Of a stretch of DNA of 64,000 bases, positions 53,919 to 63,560 are shown in pieces (position 1 is the first letter of the stretch; each line of letters begins with the position of its first letter). The position numbers and the translations under genes are program-made. Source of the DNA: Limnephilus marmoratus (lineage: Eukaryota; Arthropoda; Insecta; Trichoptera; Limnephilidae); contig OU862907.1 in NCBI GenBank assembly GCA_917880885.1, positions 66,397,072 through 66,461,071 on the forward strand, written 5' to 3'. The notes below the pieces were generated by a model. That model saw only the letters and a program-made list of their open reading frames with translations, had not been told where the DNA came from and made no database searches.

Positions 53919-54249
53919 TAGAGATAATCGGTCAAAAATACATTTTTGCTGCATATGCATTTTTGAGTTTTTTTTTTTTAAAATGAAGTCGCTCAAAATG
54001 TATGTGCGCATAGATCTTAACAGATTTTCATGCGGTTTTCACCAATAGATAGAGTGATTTAAGAGGAAGGTTTATATGTATAATAAATGCTTATTGTAGT
54101 AGAGAAAAGCCGAGAAATTCAAATATTCAATTTAGGCAACGGGCAGCGGGCAGCGGGCAGCTTGCGAGCGGATGATGTGGATTTTATAAAGGTTGGGTAA
54201 ATGGCGTTGTGTTTCGTTAGCCACAGCAACGTGTGGCCGGGTCTGCTAG

Positions 54250-54755
54250 TATTAAATAAACGGTGTTAGAAAGAAAAAAACACGCTTTATATTATAGTAT
54301 AAAAACTAACCATAAAAAGTAAAATTTACACCTTTACGAAACCAAAGTTTCGAATCGCATTTTGAAATAAATTTATGATACTTTTGGAAATTTTTATAAA
54401 TTATTTTTACATGGAACGATAAAAAAGTGAGATTACAAAAACATTTATAATACATTTATCTAATAAAATATGCGTTTGTGTTTTTATTTTTTATCGTTAT
54501 CAGTAATTTTAGTTAGAAAAATATGAGGTGAGCCATTTTTAAAACTTTTTCATGTTTGCGTGCAAAATTTTTATATTTCAAAAATTATATGTTTATTTCG
54601 ATTTATAAAATTTGAAAGCGTATTTCATCACCTTTCAAAAACAGTTTTTAGTTTTCGGATACATTCAGAAATATTCAATTTTTTGGATTTTATTGAAAAG
54701 CGGAAATATTTTGAACATCTGAAAACTACGCCAAATCTCTGAAGGGAGAATTTCT
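54250..54755. other. Intergenic, nothing recognised
   Basis: Very AT-rich; no conserved coding. Confidence 0.45.
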
Positions 54756-54756
54756 G

Positions 54757-55635
54757 TTTTAATAAAACAAAAAAAAACGACTTAATAAAATGCACTAAAA
54801 AGTAAAAAAATAATTTCGTATTCTTCTATCAACTTACTTTTTCTACTCATCAATATGTAGGTACGATTGTTATTTTTGGAGTCGGTGTCAGCCAAGGTAG
54901 GTTTGTAACTACATACATAGTTATAGGTGAGATGTACTTGTATCGCACGCGCGACTTGACGAGGCGAGAGGTGAGTGGCGAGAGCGGGGCGGCGGGAGGT
55001 GAGCTGTCAAGTGAACACGCCGGGCCGGGTACCTTGGCTGACACCGAATCCAAAAATAACAGTCGTACCTACATATTGATGGAGGCGTCTACTAATATCT
55101 ACAGGAATTCCAAAAACTGAAAAAATCGAACTAATATCTATGGGAACCAACGTGTTGACGAATATCTACAGCTCAAACTGTTGACTAATATCTATAAGAA
55201 CCAAAGTGTTGACGAATATCTACAGCACTGGCAGAGGTTGGATTTGCAATTATGTACCTATAGCATATTGGAATAATGTAATATTGCGTATGCAGTTTAT
55301 AAAACTTAATTTATGTAAGTATGTATGTAAAAATCCCTAATATCGGACTATTGGACACATTTAGCTGATTAGTCCAACCTACGCTCTGTAGATATTAGTT
55401 CAACCTACGCTCTGTAGATATTAATCAACACTCTAAAGTTCGTAGATATTAGTTCAACATAGGAGCTGTAGATATTCGTCCGACATACAGGCTGTAGATA
55501 TTAGTATCTGGAGTCATATTGATGAGTAGAAAAAGTAAGTTGATTATGAAGTTGTAGAAGAATACGAAATTATTTTTTTTACTTTTTAGTGCTTTTTTTA
55601 AAGTGGTTTTTTTGTTTTGTTAAAATTTTTGTTTA
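54757..55635. mobile_element. Foldback element with about 190-bp inverted arms, split by AATATCTA copy B
   Basis: The left arm (54757-54898) contains GCACTAAAAAGTAAAAAAATA, CAACTTACTTTTTCTACTCATC and TTGGAGTCGGTGTCAGCCAAGG. The right arm has the inverse in 55022-55080, then, after the insertion, 55524-55635 (GATGAGTAGAAAAAGTAAGTTG...). The loop is GC-rich. Boundaries are approximate. Confidence 0.8.
55081..55515 (+). mobile_element. AATATCTA element, copy B
   Basis: Starts GGAGGCGTCTACTAATATC and ends GATATTAGTATCTGGAGTC. The 8-bp duplication ATATTGAT is exact on both sides (55073-55080, 55516-55523). The other arm of the host foldback element (54849-54856, ATCAATAT) shows the undisturbed sequence. 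Confidence 0.92.
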
Positions 55636-55639
55636 TTTT

Positions 55640-57111
55640 TTGATTTTTATTGAATCTGAAGTACACTAACTAATTTATGGGTAGACCTACTAAACGTATG
55701 AGACAGGCATTATTACTTGACCATAACGACGTTACGGTAGGTGACTCAAAGATCTGGATAGCCTATAAAAGATTCGGCCGAGTATCGTTAATTTGCTCCT
55801 AAGAATTGAAGAGTTCCGTTACTTAGTCATGGATCCCATAATCAGAACCTAACCAAACTCTCATTAAACTACCCTTGAAGTACATCCTTTCCAATAAAAA
55901 AAGAATCATCGAAATCCGTTGGCGTGATATTGTCCATTATGTTCGTCCATTTGTCACGCACATACTTAATGCAAATTTAAGACTTAAGTAGGTATACGGT
56001 TTTCTCATGGATGCCATTGTCATAACTGGACCAAATTGAAATGGGACCACACGGGAAACACCCAGTGTTACCAACAGCGCTTGGCCTAATATCGCCGTTT
56101 CTCATACATAAAGTAGCCTAATGTAGCCGAATTTTAGTTGCAGTAGCCTAAAGTAGCCTAAACGCCAAAATATCAATTTGAATAAAATAAAATGTAAAAA
56201 TATCTATGCCATTTTGACCCTTATGTATGAAGAAACTATATCAAAAACAAGGTCAGAATCGCTTGCGCCATTAGTATTCTTGATACCGCCAAAAGTTTCA
56301 TTCACCTGGCAGCAACAGTATGTTTTTAAATGAATTATCTAATATACTAATCCCTGTCAAAGCATGTTAACGTCAGTCGATGGTCGGTCACAAAAACTTT
56401 AAAAAACCTGTCAATTCATCAAATAAACACAAGTAATGTTGTTTTTATCGAGTAATGTTAAACACAAGTAATGTTCAAGAAATGTGTTTCGGTACATAAA
56501 ATAAACGATAATTCAAAATAAATGCACAAAATATTACTTCAAAAGTATTCTTTCCGAGATTTTATAAGAAATGCTAGGATGTATGCTGGTATACAAGAGG
56601 AAGAAAGTAAAGTGTAGGTAATAGCAATTTAAAAAAAAATAAGGAATCGCATGCAACTACCTACATATGAATGTAAGAGGTATGTGTTGCAAAAACTTTC
56701 AAGCAAGCAATCACATGGTTAGTTATGTACACGCTGGCGCTGGTAGAAAAATGTACGACTCCTAAAAATGTACTTACACAAACACACTTCTTACATTTGC
56801 GTGAAACATTGTATTTTTTTTCTTAATTATTTGCGATTCGGCTGATTTAAATAGCTTGTATCTGAAGTAGCCTAATAGGCGACCAGTCGCCTTTTAGATT
56901 TTTTCGTCGCCGATTCTCGTTCTGAGTAGCCTAAATGGCGAAAAATCGCCTACGTTGGCAACACTGGAAGCACCAGCTTTCAAATAAAAAAAGGATCATC
57001 AATATCAGTTCACCCAGTCGAAACGTCGAAAGTTCTGAATCTGAGGTAACAAACATAAAAAAAAACCGTCGAATTGAGAACCTCCTCCTTTTTGAAGTCG
57101 TTTAAAAATAT
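55640..57111. repeat. Lepidopteran-type dispersed repeat, split by MITE
   Basis: AAAAAAAGAATCATCGAAATCC (about 55895) and AAAAAAAGGATCATCAATATC (56986), ending CGTCGAATTGAGAACCTCC then TCCTTTTTGAAGTCG at about 57067-57105. I recall this terminal block as very widespread in moth and butterfly genomes. Family assignment is not attempted. Confidence 0.5.
56063..56966. mobile_element. hAT-like MITE with CAGTGTT ends and 8-bp TSD
   Basis: CAGTGTTACCAACAGCGC (56063) and inverse CAGTGTTGCCAACGTAGGC (to 56966). Flanks are GAAACACC (56055-56062) and GAAGCACC (56967-56974), 7 of 8 matching. AGTAGCCTAA and TCGCC motifs repeat near both ends. Confidence 0.85.
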
Positions 57112-57519
57112 ACCAATTGAGAAATTGTGCGTGGGAGTCTAAACTCTAAACTTAAAAGTTAGGCTACTCCGATTTAACTTCTAGAGCCAGACCACTGACA
57201 AATACTTATCAAATCTATTCTTTTACAATAATAAACACATGTACACATGTAGAATAGAATTGACCTTGGATAAACATACAGAAAGAGAATTTCGCCCGAC
57301 AGAGCGAGAGAGAACATTTCGGCCGGAAAGCAGGAGTTTTCAACCGCTAACCAGATTGTAATTTGAAACTTGATGAAACAAAAAATAGCGACACTGTAGA
57401 TAAACAATAACATACATACATCTATAGAATTTAGCCGCGCTCTCGAGATAGCCGGTCTCCTCTTTGTGCGGTGCTTCGTTGTCTACTTTAGTTTTATGAA
57501 GATTTCACTTCTACCGCGT
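57112..57519. other. Intergenic, nothing recognised
   Basis: No conserved coding or repeat signal. A CCGCGCTCTCGAGATAGC stretch lies near 57432. Confidence 0.4.
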
Positions 57520-57527
57520 GTGAATTG

Positions 57528-58401
57528 GGAGGCGTCTACTGATATCTATAGGAATTCCAAAAACTGAACAAATCGGACTAATATCTATGAGAACCAAAGT
57601 GAGGACGAATATCTACAGCTCAAACTGCTAACTAATATCTATAAGAACCAAAGTGAGGACGAATATCTACAGCTCAAACTGCTGACTAATATCTACATAT
57701 GAGAACCAAAGTGAGGACGAATATCTACAACTCAAAATGCTGACTAATATCTATGAGAACCAAAGTGAGGACGAATATCTACAACTCAAACTGCTGACTA
57801 ATATCTATGAGAACCATAGTGAGGACGAATATCTACAGCTCAAAGTGCTAACTAATATCTATAAGAACCAAAGTGAGGACGAATATCTACATCTCAAACT
57901 GCTGACTAATATCTACATATGAGAACCAAAGTGAGGACAAATATCTACAACTCAAACTGCTGACTAATATCTATGAGAACCAAAGTGTGGACGAATATCT
58001 ACAGCTCAAACTGCTGACTAATATCTATGAGAACCAAAGTGAGGACGAATATCTACAACTCAAACTGCTGACTAATATCTATGAGAACCAAAGTGTGGAC
58101 TAATATCTACAGCACTGGCAGAGGTTGGGTTAGGTTAAGTTATGCTAGGTTAGGTTAGTTATTACGTAATTGAAGTGATTTATGCTTTTCCGTACAACCT
58201 CTTGCTCAGCTGCCCTCTGTAGATATTAGTCCAACCTACGCTTCATAGATATTTAGTCACCACTGGGACCGTCATAGATATTCGTCCGAACTTAGCTCTG
58301 TAGATATAAGTCAACACTCTGAAGTTCATAGATATTAGTCCAACATATGAGCTGTAGATATTCGTCCGACATACAGGCTGTAGATATTAGTATCTGGAGA
58401 C
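57528..58401 (+). mobile_element. AATATCTA element, copy C (expanded array)
   Basis: Starts GGAGGCGTCTACTGATATC and ends GATATTAGTATCTGGAGAC. Flanks GTGAATTG (57520-57527) and GTGAATTA (58402-58409). The left and central part holds about ten 60-bp units (GACGAATATCTACA, CTCAAACTGCTGACTAATATC, TATGAGAACCAAAGTG). The right part carries the inverse units. Twice the size of copies A and B through array expansion. Confidence 0.9.
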
Positions 58402-58547
58402 GTGAATTACACACTCCGATTTTTTTGTGATCACTGCACAAAAGTTTTAACGTCTCGAAGCCTGTGGAAATTGGCTTCCCTAATAATTGTGGTAAGTATG
58501 TAGTTAGAGGAAAGATATTAATGGTGTATTTTGGGCGTGTTCGTGTG

Positions 58548-58925
58548 TTTTTTTTTTTTTTACAGTGAATACCTCACAAGAATCTCAACTGCTCCCGTCT
58601 GGAGCCAGTGAGACTATGGCATCCCCAATTGGGGTATGTTGTGAGGCTGAAGGTAGTGGGGAGGGGAAGGAGGTGGGGAAGAGGAAGGTTGGGAAGTACC
58701 TGGCTATTCAGATCTGGTCACTAAACACGGCTAAAGCCATTTTCAAGCAACGTTTCAATTCTGAATGGTGGTCTTACACCAGGGCGATACTGATAGTATC
58801 TTCCACTCTGGAACATGCCGCAAATATACTATATATTATTTTAAATGAATTAATTGTGAAATAACACAAATTAATCAAATAAAATTTATTTGCGCATGCC
58901 GGGTTCGGGTCCAGTGGGTGATGTC
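58548..58925 (-). mobile_element. tRNA-derived SINE, copy 1 (head truncated)
   Basis: Inverse copy of 63083-63500. Poly-T at 58548-58561 is the A-tail. It has the same body (CCCGTCTGGAGCCAGTGAG, CAAGCAACGTTTCAATTC) and reaches GCGCATGCCGGGTTCG before the head degrades at about 58900. Confidence 0.85.
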
Positions 58926-58969
58926 AATCATACTTTCTTTGGGTGATGTCAATCATACATTTTCTATTA

Positions 58970-59195
58970 GCTAGGGGGGGAGGGGGGCGGCCCGCCCCGG
59001 GTGCCATCCGGTGGGAGTTTACACCCGACCGAGTGTCACCCCCCCAAGAGCACAATTCTCTAGCCACCCCAGGACGGACCAATTTTTTATAAAGTCGAAA
59101 TTTGCGTTTGTCAACTTTAATGGGGGGGGGGGGGGGGGGGGGGTGACACAACGTTATCCGCCCCGGGTGCCACCCATGCTAGCTACACCACTGCC
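58970..59195. mobile_element. G/C-rich hAT-like MITE fragment
   Basis: Two G-rich runs (58975-58987; 59121-59141) and the terminus CCGCCCCGGGTGCC followed by ACCCATGCTAGCTACACCACTG (inverse CAGTGGTGTAGCTAGC). The same terminus is at 61554-61588. Confidence 0.55.
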
Positions 59196-59274
59196 TAGAA
59201 GTACTTTTTGTGATTATAAACCTTTTGTCGAACAATATACGAATAGAAAAAAAAACATTATAAAAGAAACATCA

Positions 59275-59370
59275 TGACCGGTCAGTAGCTGAGTGGGCAT
59301 CGCGTTTGGGTTCCACCCGAGCGTCGCGTGTCCGATTCCTCGGCTGGCTAAATTTCCATCACGACACAAG
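59275..59370 (+). mobile_element. tRNA-like SINE head
   Basis: A-box TAGCTGAGTGGGCATCG and B-box-like GTGTCCGATTCCTCG at tRNA spacing (about 33 bp apart), flanked by GGTCAG and GGCTGGCT. The anticodon arm is not convincing as a functional tRNA and no clean acceptor stem is seen, so I call it a tRNA-derived retroposon. Confidence 0.55.
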
Positions 59371-59379
59371 CAATTTTCC

Positions 59380-60050
59380 ATCCTCCATCGATATGCTTGG
59401 TGTAACTCTAAGTGACCAGCTCAGGTATGGGGGCTCCATCGACACCAGAGTTAAGTTAGCCTCTCAGAAACTGGGCGTACTGTACAGGGCCCGCAGATAC
59501 TGCAGATAATACACAACTGCTAACCCTGTACAAATCGCAAGTGCGCCCCACGGTTGAATTTGGCAGCCACCTCTGGTCTGGAGCTCCAAATTACCTAAAA
59601 AAAATAAAATTAAAAAACCTTTGACTCTGTGCAGAAACGGGAGGTCCGTTTGATAGATTCTCCCATCTTAACAGAAGGACTGCAATCTTTAGAGCACAGG
59701 CGTCAGGTGGGAATGCTGTCCTTGTTCTACCGGTATTACAATGGAAGATGCTTCGAGGAACTAGCGTCGTTGATCCCCTCGGCACAGGTGCATAGTCGGG
59801 AAACACGCCAAACACGCGCCCAACATTTGTACACGGTTGACATTAGTCACATGAGAACGGGTGGTTTCTATGACTCGTTCTTGAGTTCAACGGCTCGGCT
59901 GTGGAATGATTTGCCGGCCTCTGTGTTTCCTCCCTCCTACATGTTCACTCCTTCCTCTCCTCAAAAAGACCCTCCGCACAGCATCCCAGACGACATAGGC
60001 CCTGAGGGAAATTATTTTCGTCAGGGCCTCCTGTTTGGAGTTAATGTAAA
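59380..60050 (+). mobile_element. LINE family B, 5'-truncated copy
   Basis: 59396-59510 reads MLGVTLSDQLRYGGSIDTRVKLASQKLGVLYRARRYC. After frameshifts, SPILTEGLQSLEHRRQVGMLSLFYRYYNGRC and STARLWNDLPASVFPPSY follow, then the 3' hairpin CCCTGAGGGAAATTATTTTCG and GGAGTTAATG with an A tail at 60045-60058. The longest B copy. Confidence 0.88.
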
Positions 60051-60282
60051 AAAAAAGAAGAATGCTAGTTATTTATTTGTTGGTTCGTTCGTTCATTTGT
60101 TTTTTATTTTTATTTATTTATTAAACGCCCTAATAGGCTTTTACGTTTTATATACGTTTTTAAAGATAAATGAAATACATTTTGTAATTGATATTTTCGA
60201 AAATACGATTGTTATTCTTGAGAACTAATACTAAAATAAAAATAAAATATTTAAAAATACAACTTCCTTTATTATTTGACCA

Positions 60283-60705
60283 GCAGACCCGGACACACGT
60301 TGCTGTGGCTAACAAAACACAACGCCATTACCCAATCTTTATAAAATCCACACCACCCGCTTGCCAGCTGCCCGCTGCCTGAATTGAATATTTGAATTGA
60401 TCGGCTTTTCTCTACAATAATAAGCATGTATTATACATATAAACTAATTAACTCGCCACTAATTATACAATGCTTGCAATGCAACACTGGATATTTGAAA
60501 AGGGAAAATCAAATACCTACTTACTCTAGGACATCTATTTTCCAATTTCTTCCGTAGAACGAATTTCAAAAGTGACTATAGTGCGGCCCGCCAGCCGTTT
60601 TAAATCGCACTAAAATATGTTTTCTTTGAAATTCTCGGCTTTTCTCTAATATAATTTACATGTTACATAAAAATTAAAATTACATTTACATAAAAACATT
60701 CCTCT
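60283..60705 (-). mobile_element. Helitron 3' part
   Basis: ACCAGCAGACCCGGACACACG is the inverse of ...GTCTGCT. GTTGCTGTGGCTAACAAAACAC and CCACCCGCTTGCCAGCTGCC match the 3' region of the 53241-54249 copy. The 5' half is altered. Confidence 0.7.
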
Positions 60706-60708
60706 TCA

Positions 60709-60710
<2 letters not shown>

Positions 60711-60739
<29 letters not shown>
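60711..60739 (+). repeat. (ATCT)n microsatellite
   Basis: About seven units of ATCT next to the left end of the inverted-repeat element. Confidence 0.9.
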
Positions 60740-60740
60740 G

Positions 60741-61438
60741 ATTTTTGCTCTATTTTAAACGAGTCGTGTTTTATTAAACATTTTCGCAATATTCGCATCG
60801 ATTTTGACGCTAATGTTAGCGCTCTCCTCTAACATTCGTAATTTCATATCTCTCCATCTTCTTTTTGAGCCCGATTGCGGGCCCTTAAACTGCTACTGTA
60901 TATTTTAAATTTCAAATGCGGCCCGCAAATTGGAAACGCCTTAAAAACCGGTTCGCATTATTTTTAGTAATGATAATTTGCCGGCGGGAAACCGCGTGTT
61001 GCCAACAGGGTTGCCAATTTGTGGGGAATTCCCCAAATCGTGGGGAACTTATAAGATTTTCAAAAATTGGGTGTTTTTTCGTGAGGAAATTCTGGGCATT
61101 TCTTAATTATTCAACCATTCTTTTTTTATTTATTTATTAATTTTATTTTAGTAATTTGTACATTTAAGTTTACAAATTTCTAATTAATTATAATATTTCA
61201 TATAGCAAACTAAATTTTCTCGACTAGCAATCCGAAGGTCGCGGGTTCTTAACCCGGAGAACGTAAAACATTTTACTGTTTAAGGCGCCGTATCCCCGCT
61301 CAAAAAGAAGAAGACAAAAAGATATCTAATTACGAATGTTGGAGAGAGTGCGCTAATATTGAAAACGGTAAAATTAAGGCGAAAATTGTGAAAATGTTTA
61401 ATAAAACACGACTCATTTAAAATAGAGCAAAAATCTCT
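60741..61438. mobile_element. Inverted-repeat (foldback) element
   Basis: ATCGATTTTTGCTCTATTTTAAA at the left; GAGCAAAAATCT preceded by TTTAAAATA at the right. Arms of about 105 bp run to CTCTAACATTCGTAATT / AATTACGAATGTTGG, and a weaker inner pair (CTTCTTTTTGAGC / GCTCAAAAAGAAG) extends the arms to about 160 bp. The interior contains a tRNA-derived fragment (GGTCGCGGGTTCTTAACCC, 61233). Confidence 0.82.
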
Positions 61439-61553
61439 TGGGGGCTGTCTAAAACAGCATTTAAAGAAACACTGTGAATTTTTTCATACATATAACTTGT
61501 AAAAGAACGGAAACAGACGTGAAAGTAATAATTTTCTGAGCTTCTTTACATCC

Positions 61554-61830
61554 GCCCCGGGTGCCACCCATGCTAGCTACGCCACTGTTGGGAGCAATAG
61601 GGACCCTTCTTGGGCTGTATTAACATAAAAAAATGTACAATCAACTTTTTGTTATTTATGTTTGGGGTGTTATGCCGTATTGCGCTACCTCCTTCTTTAG
61701 CCAAATTTTCGGACAGCGTTACAGTGTTCAGACGTGTGGGTTTTACCACACGCATGCCTCAGGGATCTCATTTCTACAGCAGCAGTTAAGTTTCAGTTTC
61801 TACTTCAGTTCGTTTATGTTGTTTCTTTGT
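61554..61830. other. TE termini mixture
   Basis: CCGCCCCGGGTGCCACCC then ATGCTAGCTACGCCACTG (61554-61588) is a hAT-like end. GGTGTTATGCCGTATTGCGC, TTAGCC and TTCGGACAGCGTTACAGTG (61667-61726) are shared with 28661-28722. No gene. Confidence 0.5.
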
Positions 61831-61841
61831 ATAAATTATCC

Positions 61842-62085
61842 CCCCCCCCATCGCCCCTCCCCCTCCCCCCTCCCCCTATCCCCTATCCCCCATCCCCCCT
61901 CCCCCCTCCCCCCTCCCCCCTCCCCCCTCCCCCCTCCCCCCTCCCCCCTCCCCCCTCCCCCCTCCCCCACCCCCTTCCGCCCTCCCCCCTCCCCCTTCCG
62001 CTCTCCCCCCTCCCCCTTCCTCCTCCCCCCCGCCCTTCCCTAACCACACCCCCTCCCTCCTCCCCCCCTCTCCCGCTTTCCATAC
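61842..62085 (+). repeat. (CCCCCT)n tract
   Basis: About 240 bp of almost pure pyrimidine with 6-7 bp CCCCCCT units. The complement is a dense G-run array with strong G-quadruplex potential. The two long Pro/Ser frames here are low complexity. Confidence 0.92.
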
Positions 62086-62087
62086 AT

Positions 62088-62298
62088 TCAGTTTTCAAAC
62101 CTCGCGTGACACCAATTGCAATTTTTTATACAAATTTCATAATGCCAGAGCTCACCGGAAGTTTTATAAAAACCTTGTCCTGATAATAAAGAACACACAA
62201 AAAAATAATTATCCAATTTTGTGCAGTCGTTCGAAAGTTATGAGCTTAGCAACACATTCAGGGATTCATTTTTATGTATAGGTATACATATAAGAAGA
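62088..62298 (-). mobile_element. Helitron 5' part
   Basis: The high end TATAAGAAGA at 62298 is the inverse of TCTTCTTATATG. ACATTCAGTTTTCAAACC and TGCAATTTTTTATACAAATTT match the 11090-11160 and 19200 Helitron bodies. Together with the pyrimidine tract it is probably one minus-strand copy. Confidence 0.65.
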
Positions 62299-62439
62299 TA
62301 AGTACCTAGGTACTACAAATTAAACTTGATAACTGTATAAAAAAACTCTATCGTAAAAAAATTATAAATGACTAACTGAAGTCCCCGGTGATGTCCGAGT
62401 TTTACACAAAGTTTTCAAAATCAAATGTAGACAGTGACC

Positions 62440-62735
62440 TTCCTCTTGTTTTGAAGGACACGTGTGAAAAATTTCATCAACCTCGGCATAAAACTGTAGT
62501 TTTGCATACAAATCAAATCCACACCGCCCGCTTGCCAGCCCGATATTTTCCTTTATATTTCAACCAATTTACATAAAACTTTGACAAATTATATACCTAA
62601 ATCTTCCTCATGAATCACTCTATCTATTAGTGAATACCGCATGAAATAAATAAAATAAACAATAAGTTTTGAGTTTATCGCGAACAGACAGACGGACGCG
62701 GCGGAGGACTCTTTTTTATAATATGAATAGTATAA
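62440..62735 (-). mobile_element. Helitron 5' part
   Basis: GAGTTTATCGCGAACAGACAG (62668), GCGGCGGAGGACTC and TTTATAATATG, with TCACTCTATCTATTAGTG upstream, match the 52247-52814 Helitron. The 3' end is not found. Confidence 0.7.
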
Positions 62736-62739
62736 TTTC

Positions 62740-63080
62740 AATACACGCTATATCCGATTTTTTGAGAAAATGTTCTGAGTATGACATCTTGTTCACATTC
62801 TTGCGAGGAACACGACTTAGGCATCTAAAATTGAGTTTCAAACTATGTTAAAACTGCGAGTGAGAAACGAAAGCCGCTATATAATTCAAGAAGTTGCTAT
62901 CAAAAACCCGCTATATCGGAATTCAACCGATCACGAGCGGTTATTTTACCAAGATGGCGGGTGTAGAAATACGCCCCTTAGGCCAGTTGAGTTTCTAAAG
63001 CCTTTATATTCCATATAAATCTCGAAGTGAGTATCAAAATCCGCTATATCCATTTTATGTTCCCAAATTACTTAAATATT
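62740..63080. other. Intergenic, nothing recognised
   Basis: CCGCTATAT repeats at 62872, 62909 and 63040 are the only pattern; no coding. Confidence 0.45.
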
Positions 63081-63082
63081 TT

Positions 63083-63500
63083 GACGACCTCCGTAGTCCA
63101 GTGGGTAAGACTCTTAACTCACAATCCGGAGGTCGCGGGTTCGAACCCGGCATGCGCAAATAAATTTTATTTGATTAATTTGTGTTATTTCACAATTAAT
63201 TCATTTAAAATAATGAATAGTATATTTGCGGCATGTTCCAGAGTGGAAGATACTATCAGTATCGCCCTGGTGTAAGACCACCATTCAGAATTGAAACGTT
63301 GCTTGAAAATGGCTTTAGCCGTGTTTAGTGACCAGATCTGAATAGCCAGGTACTTCCCAACCTTCCTCTTCCCCACCTCCTTCCCCTCCCCACTACCTTC
63401 AGCCTCACAACATACCCCAATTGGGGATGCCATAGTCTCACTGGCTCCAGACGGGAGCAGTTGAGATTCTTGTGCGGTATTCACTGTAAAAAAAAAAAAA
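63083..63500 (+). mobile_element. tRNA-derived SINE, full-length copy
   Basis: The tRNA-like head at 63083-63160 has A-box TAGTCCAGTGGGT and B-box GGTTCGAACCC at tRNA spacing. A 330-bp body and a poly(A) tail at 63487-63500 follow. The body is nearly identical to the inverse copy at 58548-58925. It is an internal-Pol III retroposon; the head does not fold into a standard acceptor stem, so it is not an active tRNA gene. Confidence 0.88.
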
Positions 63501-63502
63501 GA

Positions 63503-63560
63503 CCTGTGGCAGGGGTGTTGGTTGTCCAATAAATGGTTCCCGGGGCGGCGGCCCGCCTCC
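63503..63560 (-). mobile_element. SINE-like (LINE B tail family) head fragment
   Basis: GGCAGGGGTGTTGGTTGTCC, then AATAAATGGTTCCCGGGGC and GGCGGCCCGCC, equals the head of the 43914 and 48310 copies. Confidence 0.7.

Larger units (their letters stand above)
53241..54249 (+). mobile_element. Helitron with a duplicated, inverted 5' region
   Basis: Starts TCTCTACATATTATAAAG and ends CGTGTGGCCGGGTCTGCTAG before T. The 5' part is present twice head-to-head (see the inverted repeat), and the 3' part (54010-54249) matches other Helitrons (AGCCACAGCAACGTGTGGC, AGATAGAGTGATTTAAGAGG). Confidence 0.75.

Noticed and set aside
57737..57922. Repetitive peptide MLTNIYENQSEDEYLQLK
   Set aside because: A by-product of the 60-bp unit being a multiple of three; absent in copies A and B.
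57528..58401. CRISPR-like array of regular repeats
   Set aside because: No constant repeat with unique spacers; the whole 60-bp unit is repeated, and the array lies inside a TSD-flanked element in a eukaryotic genome.
61633..62183. Pro/Ser/Leu-rich frames of 136-149 codons
   Set aside because: Translation of the (CCCCCT)n tract; no start context or conserved flank.
63083..63160. Functional tRNA gene
   Set aside because: A and B boxes are present, but the acceptor ends do not pair and it continues directly into a SINE body with a poly(A) tail; a second copy is also SINE-linked.
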